NCBI GenBank assembly: GCA_016763335.1
Contig: JAESUD010000346.1
Location: forward strand, 1-12,185
Reading direction: 5' to 3'
DNA length: 12,185 nucleotides
Origin: Emcibacteraceae bacterium
GTDB lineage: Bacteria > Pseudomonadota > Alphaproteobacteria > Sphingomonadales > Emcibacteraceae
Below the pieces are notes generated by a model, which ran no database searches, was not told the DNA's origin, and saw only the letters and a program-made list of their open reading frames with translations. How positions within the stretch are numbered: the first letter of the stretch is position 1; every line of letters begins with the position of its first letter. The position numbers and the translations under genes are program-made. Positions 7,430-12,185 of this stretch are shown here, one piece after another.

Positions 7430-8371
7430 ATGGTTAAAAAAAATATCATCATAACCTGCGCAATTACCGGATCGATTTATACACCGACCATGAGCCCGCA
7501 TCTTCCTGTCAGTGGTTCTGAAATTGCGCAAGCATCAATTGATGCTGCCGAGGCCGGGGCCGCAATTATTCACCTTCATGCGCGTGATCCAAAAGATGGC
7601 CGCCCTAGTGCAGAGGTGGATCATTTTATGAACTTTATACCGCAAATTCATCAGGCAACAGATGCCGTTCTTAATATTTCAACGGGCGGTAGTTCGTTAA
7701 TGAGCTTGGATCAGCGATTAGCACCAGCGCGCCATATAAAACCGGAAATGTGTTCCCTTAACATGGGATCAATGAATTTCGGTATTTTTACCTTAAAAGA
7801 CAGGTACACTGAATGGCAACATGATTGGGAGCCAGCACTGCTTGATGCAACAAAGAAAACAACCTTTCAGAATACATACGAAGATATTGAAAATATAATC
7901 GAGGATCTCGGCGTATCAAACGGCGCTAAATTTGAATTTGAATGTTATGACATGGGGCACATTGAAACGCTCGGCTTTTATTTTCGCAAGGGGACCCTAA
8001 AAGCACCATTATATATTCAATTTGTTCTCGGAGTTATGGGGGGCATTGGCGCAACACCGGAAAATCTTATGACAATGAAAGCGGCAGCCGACCGTTTAAT
8101 CGGCCCTGAAAATTACCATTTTTCTGTACTGGGCGCCGCATCACAACAAATACCGTTATCGACAATGGCTGTTATTTTAGGGGGTAATGTGCGGGTTGGC
8201 CTAGAAGATAGCCTGATTATGCCTGATAGAAATTTAGCTGTTAGCAATGCCGAGCAAGTAAGAAAAATAAAAACCATAATTGAAGAACTGGGATACGGCG
8301 TCGCTGGCCCCGATGAAGCACGTGAAAGATTAGGGCTTAAGGGGCGGGATAAAATAAATGCCGCAAGATAA
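7430..8371 (+). CDS. Beta-keto acid cleavage enzyme (BKACE, DUF849 family)
   Basis: BKACE enzymes are Zn-dependent TIM-barrel proteins that condense a beta-keto acid with acetyl-CoA and split it to acetoacetate plus a new acyl-CoA. The founding member is 3-keto-5-aminohexanoate cleavage enzyme (Kce) of lysine fermentation. The 313-residue product is full length. His48 and His50 in IIHLHARDP and Glu259 in VRVGLEDS fit the Zn ligands, while Arg255 and Asp260 match the catalytic Arg and Asp at the same spacing as in Kce. At the position where I recall Kce having Glu14 for the substrate amino group, this protein has Ile16 (TGSIYTPTMSP), so the substrate side chain probably differs from Kce. It also lacks the GDT-type segment I recall for dehydrocarnitine-cleaving members. 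Divergent from the aminotransferase; overlaps the thioesterase by 14 bases. Substrate unassigned. Confidence 0.9.
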   Translation: MVKKNIIITCAITGSIYTPTMSPHLPVSGSEIAQASIDAAEAGAAIIHLHARDPKDGRPSAEVDHFMNFIPQIHQATDAVLNISTGGSSLMSLDQRLAPARHIKPEMCSLNMGSMNFGIFTLKDRYTEWQHDWEPALLDATKKTTFQNTYEDIENIIEDLGVSNGAKFEFECYDMGHIETLGFYFRKGTLKAPLYIQFVLGVMGGIGATPENLMTMKAAADRLIGPENYHFSVLGAASQQIPLSTMAVILGGNVRVGLEDSLIMPDRNLAVSNAEQVRKIKTIIEELGYGVAGPDEARERLGLKGRDKINAAR

Positions 8372-8768
8372 CATGATTGAAACCGGGCGAGGGGTGGTTG
8401 ATCATTCCATGTGTGACCGTATGGGGCATTTAACAACCCGTGTTTACACAGGGCTTTTTGATGATGCCAGCTATAAACTGGTTGAGGCATGCGGTTTAAC
8501 GGTCGATGATAAAACAGGTTTTGCCGACCTTGAACTTAAAACAAAATTTATCAATGAAATTCGCTGCGACGGTCGGTTTTATATAAAAAGTGGCTTTTTA
8601 AAACTGGGTAATTCGTCACTGGTTGCCCTTCATCATATGTATAATGCTGCTGATGACAGTCTTATTTCCACCTGCGAGGAAACGGCCGTTATTTTTGATT
8701 TAGTGAAACGTAAATCAATGGCAATGAGTGATGAATTTAGGAAAAATGCTCAAAAATTAATGGCTTAA
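8358..8768 (+). CDS. Hotdog-fold acyl-CoA thioesterase (4-hydroxybenzoyl-CoA thioesterase-like)
   Basis: A 136-residue single hotdog domain. The motif CDRMGHLTTRVYTGLFDDAS (Asp20 and His24) corresponds to the active-site loop of the 4HBT-like acyl-CoA thioesterases, and the strands LELKTKFINEIRCDGRFYIKSGFLKLGNSS and the CEETAVIFDL end fit the fold. It should hydrolyse an acyl-CoA to the free acid and CoA. The BKACE gene overlaps it by 14 bases, so the probable substrate is the acyl-CoA made by that enzyme. The same pairing of a BKACE with a thioesterase is known in bacterial carnitine degradation (betainyl-CoA hydrolysis), but no carnitine dehydrogenase is seen here. The start may instead be the ATG at 8373; neither has a strong ribosome binding site. 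Its TAA stop overlaps the stop of the convergent SDR gene. Confidence 0.82.
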   Translation: MPQDNMIETGRGVVDHSMCDRMGHLTTRVYTGLFDDASYKLVEACGLTVDDKTGFADLELKTKFINEIRCDGRFYIKSGFLKLGNSSLVALHHMYNAADDSLISTCEETAVIFDLVKRKSMAMSDEFRKNAQKLMA

Positions 8769-9502
8769 AAGAAAAAGTCATTTTCGTCATTTTTAAATTT
8801 TCGGTAATCGACCACTTTGCCAGTGTCTTTAAAATCAGGTGAACATATTTTTAGCATTAGCGGCATAAGGTCAGCCGGCGTATCAAGCGATGATGGGTCT
8901 TCGCCGGGAACCGCGCGGGCGCGCATCGCGGTTCTGATTGCGCCGGGATTAAATATATTGACCTTTAAATTGGATTTCTCAACTTCGAGGGCATAAGTTT
9001 TAACCAGACATTCAAGCGCCGCTTTACTAGTAGCATATCCGCCCCAGTATGGGCTGGGGTCACGAGCAACATTTGATGATCCGATAAAAACGGCGCGGCC
9101 ATTATCCGCAGCCCTAAGCAACGGATCAAGTGATCTTATCAATCGGTAATTAGCCGTAACATTTACATCCATTAACTGTTGCCAGACTTTTGGTTTTAAA
9201 TGGCTAATCGGTGTTATATCGCCGAGAGTTGCGGCATTGCCGATTAAAATATCAAGCTTGCCGTATTTTTCGGCAATTATGCCGCCGAGGCGGTCAAGAG
9301 CATCATAATCAGTAATATCAAGCGGTACGAGTGTGGCTTCGCCGCCTGCTTCTTTAATCTCATCATCTAGTGCTTCGAGTGACCCTATTGTCCGGGCGAT
9401 AGCGAATACATGCGCGCCTTCTTTGGCAAGAGTTTTAGCTGTAGTATAACCGATACCGCGCGAGGCACCGGTAACGACAGCGACATAATCTTTAAACATC
9501 AT
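8765..9502 (-). CDS. Short-chain dehydrogenase/reductase (classical SDR)
   Basis: A 245-residue classical SDR. The cofactor motif TGASRGIG is at 11-18, GNAA (in place of the usual NNAG) at 88-91, Ser142 or Ser143 is the likely catalytic serine, and YATSK gives Tyr156 and Lys160. LDITD at 61-65 and the NPGAIRTAMR segment are also typical. Arg37 in the region after the second strand (AIART) suggests NADP(H), with moderate certainty. It starts at ATGATG, with its first ATG overlapping the purF TAA by one base (TAATG), so translation is probably coupled. An SDR directly after purF is a recurring arrangement in Alphaproteobacteria, but its substrate is not known to me. The second ATG (9499) is an equally good start. 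Confidence 0.9.
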   Translation of the reverse strand: MMFKDYVAVVTGASRGIGYTTAKTLAKEGAHVFAIARTIGSLEALDDEIKEAGGEATLVPLDITDYDALDRLGGIIAEKYGKLDILIGNAATLGDITPISHLKPKVWQQLMDVNVTANYRLIRSLDPLLRAADNGRAVFIGSSNVARDPSPYWGGYATSKAALECLVKTYALEVEKSNLKVNIFNPGAIRTAMRARAVPGEDPSSLDTPADLMPLMLKICSPDFKDTGKVVDYRKFKNDENDFFF

Positions 9503-10998
9503 TATCTATAATCCGTCAGAAGCGAAAACTGTTTATCATCATCAGATGCATTGTTATCGGTTAATGTTGTTGGGTATTCACCGCTGAAACAGGCATCACA
9601 ATATTGTGGAATGTCGTTATCACGGCTATCTTCGCCTACTGCACGGTAAAGTCCGTCAATTGAAATGAATTTAAGGCTATCGGCACCAATATGTTTTGCC
9701 ATTTCGTCAACGGTCATATTTGCTGCCAGAAGTTTATCCTTATCTGGTGTATCAACGCCGTAATAACACGGGTTTGTTGTTGGCGGACTGGCGATATACA
9801 TATGTACTTCTTTAGCGCCTGCTTGCCTTACCATATCAACGATTTTAATCGATGTTGTACCGCGTACGATACTATCATCAACAAGCACAACAATTTTACC
9901 GTCAAGCTCGCCGCGATTGGCGTTATGTTTAAGTTTTACACCCAAATGGCGGATGGTATCGGATGGTTCAATGAATGTACGGCCAACATAATGATTGCGG
10001 ATAATGCCAAGCTCAAAAGGAATGCCGGCTTCTTGCGCGTATCCAATGGCGGCGGGAACGCCACTATCGGGCACAGGTACAACTAAATCCGCATTTACTT
10101 TACATTCTTTTGCCAGTTCTTTACCGATATTTTTTCGCACTTTATAAATGCTTGTACCGTTTGTAAGGCTATCTGGGCGCGAGAAATAAACATGTTCAAA
10201 TATGCATGGTCGCGGGCTTGCAACAGGGAATGGTTTAACGCTCGTCATACCGTCTTTGGTAACAGTGACAACTTCACCCGGTTCCACATCGCGAATATAT
10301 TCAGCGCCAATAATATCTAAGGCGCAAGTTTCAGAAGCAAAAATATAGGCATCATTTGGAAGCTTGCCGATAACCAATGGTCTAACGCCAAGCGGGTCAC
10401 GGGCACCGATCATATGATTTTCACTAAGGGATACAAATGCAAATGCGCCTTCTACCCGGCGCATTGCATCAATAAATTTATCTTGTAAATTTGGGTATGT
10501 ACTCGTGGCAATCAGATGAATGACCACTTCCGAATCCGAGGTCGATTGGAATATCGCCCCTTTTTCGACCAGATGTTTTTTAAGGGTGAGGGCATTGGTT
10601 AAATTACCATTATGACAAACCGCAAAACCGCCACTGGCAAGGTCGGCAAATAACGGCTGGACATTACGAAGTCCGGCGCCGCCCGATGTGGAATAACGCA
10701 CATGCCCAATTGCACTATTTCCCGGTAACGATTCGATAACGGGCTTGGTATTAAAGTTATCCGCCACATGACCAAGTGATTTATGGGAATAAAACTGACC
10801 ATCAGAATGGCTTACTATCCCTGCTGCTTCTTGTCCGCGGTGCTGAAGCGCATGAAGGCCAAGAACCGTATGGGTTGAGGCTTCCGGCGTATTAAAGACA
10901 CCAAAAACACCACATTCATCATGGAATTTGTCGTCGTTAAATGGCGAGGTGGTCAGGGAATGGTGAGGGTCGTCAGAGGAATTTATATGATCCGGCAT
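9502..10998 (-). CDS. purF: Amidophosphoribosyltransferase (PurF), Fe-S type with propeptide
   Basis: PurF makes phosphoribosylamine from PRPP and glutamine, the committed step of de novo purine synthesis. The 498-residue protein starts with a 28-residue leader; Cys29 in DECGVFGV is the expected N-terminal nucleophile after propeptide removal. The glutaminase domain follows with LQHRGQEAAGI, GHVRYSTSG and CHNGNLTN. The phosphoribosyltransferase domain has PDSGVPAAIGYA and the PRPP loop VLVDDSIVRGTTS (371-383). Four cysteines, Cys265 (RPCIFEH), Cys411 (NPCYYGVDTP), Cys467 and Cys470 (YCDACFSGEYP), match the [4Fe-4S] ligands of the Bacillus-type enzyme, suggesting an oxygen-sensitive cluster. 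It lies 69 bases downstream of cvpA, as in many proteobacteria, and overlaps the SDR start. The ribosome binding site is weak. No lesions seen. Confidence 0.96.
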   Translation of the reverse strand: MPDHINSSDDPHHSLTTSPFNDDKFHDECGVFGVFNTPEASTHTVLGLHALQHRGQEAAGIVSHSDGQFYSHKSLGHVADNFNTKPVIESLPGNSAIGHVRYSTSGGAGLRNVQPLFADLASGGFAVCHNGNLTNALTLKKHLVEKGAIFQSTSDSEVVIHLIATSTYPNLQDKFIDAMRRVEGAFAFVSLSENHMIGARDPLGVRPLVIGKLPNDAYIFASETCALDIIGAEYIRDVEPGEVVTVTKDGMTSVKPFPVASPRPCIFEHVYFSRPDSLTNGTSIYKVRKNIGKELAKECKVNADLVVPVPDSGVPAAIGYAQEAGIPFELGIIRNHYVGRTFIEPSDTIRHLGVKLKHNANRGELDGKIVVLVDDSIVRGTTSIKIVDMVRQAGAKEVHMYIASPPTTNPCYYGVDTPDKDKLLAANMTVDEMAKHIGADSLKFISIDGLYRAVGEDSRDNDIPQYCDACFSGEYPTTLTDNNASDDDKQFSLLTDYR

Positions 10999-11031
10999 TA
11001 ATCAAACTCGTTAGAGGTCTACTTGCACTTC

Positions 11032-11060
11032 TATATATGGTTATTTGATGTTTTTGTGAA
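11032..11060 (-). promoter_or_regulatory. possible sigma-70-type promoter for purF
   Basis: On the minus strand, TTCACA (11060-11055) and TATATA (11037-11032) are separated by exactly 17 bases in the cvpA-purF gap. A start shortly downstream would leave roughly 25 bases before the purF ATG at 10998. This could let purF and the SDR be expressed apart from radA-cvpA. The -35 box matches consensus at five of six positions; the -10 box is weaker. I did not recognise a PurR-type operator. Confidence 0.35.
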
Positions 11061-11067
11061 CCTTTTT

Positions 11068-11709
11068 TTACGTTTTTATATCGTCACGAACCAATTTATT
11101 TAATTCTTCTCTGGTTTCATCGTCATAAAGGGTTTCGCGGTCATTGCTTTTATCACTTTTTGGGAACGATGGGATCATATCCTTTAATCTATCTAGTGCT
11201 TCAATATCTTTGCGTCGTTCACCAAAATTAATATCGTTCTTATAAGGGTTTGCAGAATTTATAATGCTGGCACCATATTCTATAAGCGGCTTAGCTTTAG
11301 CTTCTTCAAACCATGATCGGTATTGCCCAGGCGAATAAAATGGTGTGGTTAAAAGATATAAAAAACTAACGATTAACATTCCTCTGGCAATGCCGAATAA
11401 AACACCAAGTCCACGGTCAAGTGCGCCAATATGGCTTTCTTTAATGGTCTTGCCAATCATCACGGCAATGAATTTAAACAACATCAAACTTACAATGCCG
11501 AGTATGGCATAGGTTATCATGCTGGCCATGAATTCAGGTTGTACGAATTCAAGAATGTAAGGATATAACATCGGGTGACCTTGGAGTGTTATAAATAATG
11601 CGCCAACCCACGCGACAAGGCTCAGGGCTTCGGTCGTGAAACCACGGGTTATGGCGATTAATATAGATGCCCCGATTATGATCAGGACGATGATATCTAT
11701 GGCGTTAAT
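11068..11709 (-). CDS. cvpA: CvpA family membrane protein, probably starting at ATT
   Basis: CvpA is a small inner-membrane protein, named for a role in colicin V production and often encoded next to purF; its molecular function is unsettled. The frame gives 213 residues if it starts at the ATT codon 11709-11707: MNAIDIIVLIIIGASILIAI, typical of CvpA N-termini. Four membrane segments are visible (about 3-21, 28-45, 63-84 and 104-120), with the conserved DRGLGVLFGIARG at 98-110, followed by a charged soluble tail. AGGA (11720-11717) lies seven bases before the ATT. The frame is closed by a TAA (11724-11722) just upstream, and no in-frame ATG, GTG or TTG occurs until the ATG at 11571, which would remove the first two membrane segments. 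Use of ATT is therefore the best reading, unless one base is wrong. The gene follows radA after 37 bases. Confidence 0.85.
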   Translation of the reverse strand: MNAIDIIVLIIIGASILIAITRGFTTEALSLVAWVGALFITLQGHPMLYPYILEFVQPEFMASMITYAILGIVSLMLFKFIAVMIGKTIKESHIGALDRGLGVLFGIARGMLIVSFLYLLTTPFYSPGQYRSWFEEAKAKPLIEYGASIINSANPYKNDINFGERRKDIEALDRLKDMIPSFPKSDKSNDRETLYDDETREELNKLVRDDIKT

Positions 11710-11746
11710 GGTTTTATCCTTTTAGTGTGACTTTATTGATACCGCA

Positions 11747-12185
11747 TTATTCCAGATTAGGGGCAATGATATCAACTAATTTTATCAAAAGGTCAAGTTC
11801 TGCGATTTTAAGTTTGTTATTCTTATACTTCATTTTTGACGGAATAAAGGCCTGTGAGAAACCAAGCTTTTCTGCTTCCTTAAGTCTGGCGTCCGCTTGA
11901 CCCACGGGTCTTATTTCACCGGAAAGGCTTATTTCACCAAAAACAATGGTTTCTTCGGCAATCGGGTCACCGGAAAGGGATGATATAAGCGCGGCCGCCA
12001 CGGCAAGATCCGCTGCCGGTTCGGTAATCTTAAGTCCGCCTGCAACATTTAAGTATATATCAAATGCCCCAAGGCCAAGACCGCACCGTGCATCAAGTAC
12101 GGCAATGATCATCGCAAGGCGTGAACTGTCCCAACCAACCACAGCACGGCGTGGGGTGCCGAGAGATGATTGGGCGACAAGTGCC
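11747..12185 (-). CDS. radA: RadA (Sms) DNA repair protein, C-terminal part
   Basis: RadA is a RecA-related ATPase/helicase that helps process branched recombination intermediates. Only the C-terminal part, a Lon protease-like domain, is inside the window; the zinc finger, Walker motifs and KNRFG motif lie beyond the right edge. The frame is open to the edge and reads ALVAQSSLGTPRRAVVGWDS, then NVAGGLKITEPAADLAVAAAL, FGEISLSGEIRPV and EAEKLGFSQAFIP, all characteristic of RadA. The GTG at 12142-12140 is an internal valine, not a start. The stop is 37 bases before the inferred ATT start of cvpA, so the two are probably in one transcript. Confidence 0.94.
   Translation of the reverse strand, partial: ALVAQSSLGTPRRAVVGWDSSRLAMIIAVLDARCGLGLGAFDIYLNVAGGLKITEPAADLAVAAALISSLSGDPIAEETIVFGEISLSGEIRPVGQADARLKEAEKLGFSQAFIPSKMKYKNNKLKIAELDLLIKLVDIIAPNLE

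Noticed and set aside
7430..8768. Carnitine degradation operon (dehydrocarnitine cleavage plus betainyl-CoA thioesterase)
   Set aside because: The BKACE-thioesterase pairing fits, but no carnitine dehydrogenase is present and the BKACE N-terminal loop is unlike the dehydrocarnitine-cleaving type as I recall it.

Overview
The window looks like chromosomal DNA from a moderately AT-rich alphaproteobacterium. The evidence is gene content and order: a reverse-strand block radA-cvpA-purF-SDR, a forward block with a YfgM-like protein, bamB and der, and a GuaA whose C-terminus reads like alphaproteobacterial GuaA. I cannot assign an order or genus. I see no mobile element, CRISPR array, rRNA or tRNA.

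Layout, left to right. (1) 3-578 (+): C-terminal part of guaA (GMP synthase), cut by the left edge. (2) 699-4963 (+): a YfgM-like membrane-anchored TPR-type protein, bamB (outer-membrane assembly lipoprotein), der (ribosome-assembly GTPase), then two tandem VOC-fold paralogues. (3) 4971-7311 (-): a class III aminotransferase, broken by one frameshift, followed by an acetylpolyamine amidohydrolase-like deacetylase whose start codon overlaps the aminotransferase stop. (4) 7430-8768 (+): divergent from block 3, a beta-keto acid cleavage enzyme (BKACE, DUF849) overlapping a hotdog thioesterase. (5) 8765-12185 (-): radA (C-terminal part only, cut by the right edge), cvpA, purF and an SDR oxidoreductase.

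Blocks 1, 2 and 5 are housekeeping: purine synthesis, envelope assembly, ribosome assembly and recombination. Blocks 3 and 4 form the only accessory-looking region. Their four enzyme types could make a catabolic route: N-deacetylation, transamination to a beta-keto acid, acetyl-CoA-dependent cleavage to acetoacetate plus a new acyl-CoA, then thioester hydrolysis. This is inference; no substrate is proven by the sequence.

Four well-conserved genes carry unexpected lesions or oddities. guaA lacks its usual QGTLYPD-type loop at the left edge. Der has Arg instead of Gly in its first P-loop. The aminotransferase is missing one base near 6270. cvpA has no ATG, GTG or TTG start in the right place and appears to begin at ATT. 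They could be real, or they could show that the assembly contains uncorrected errors; the raw reads would decide.
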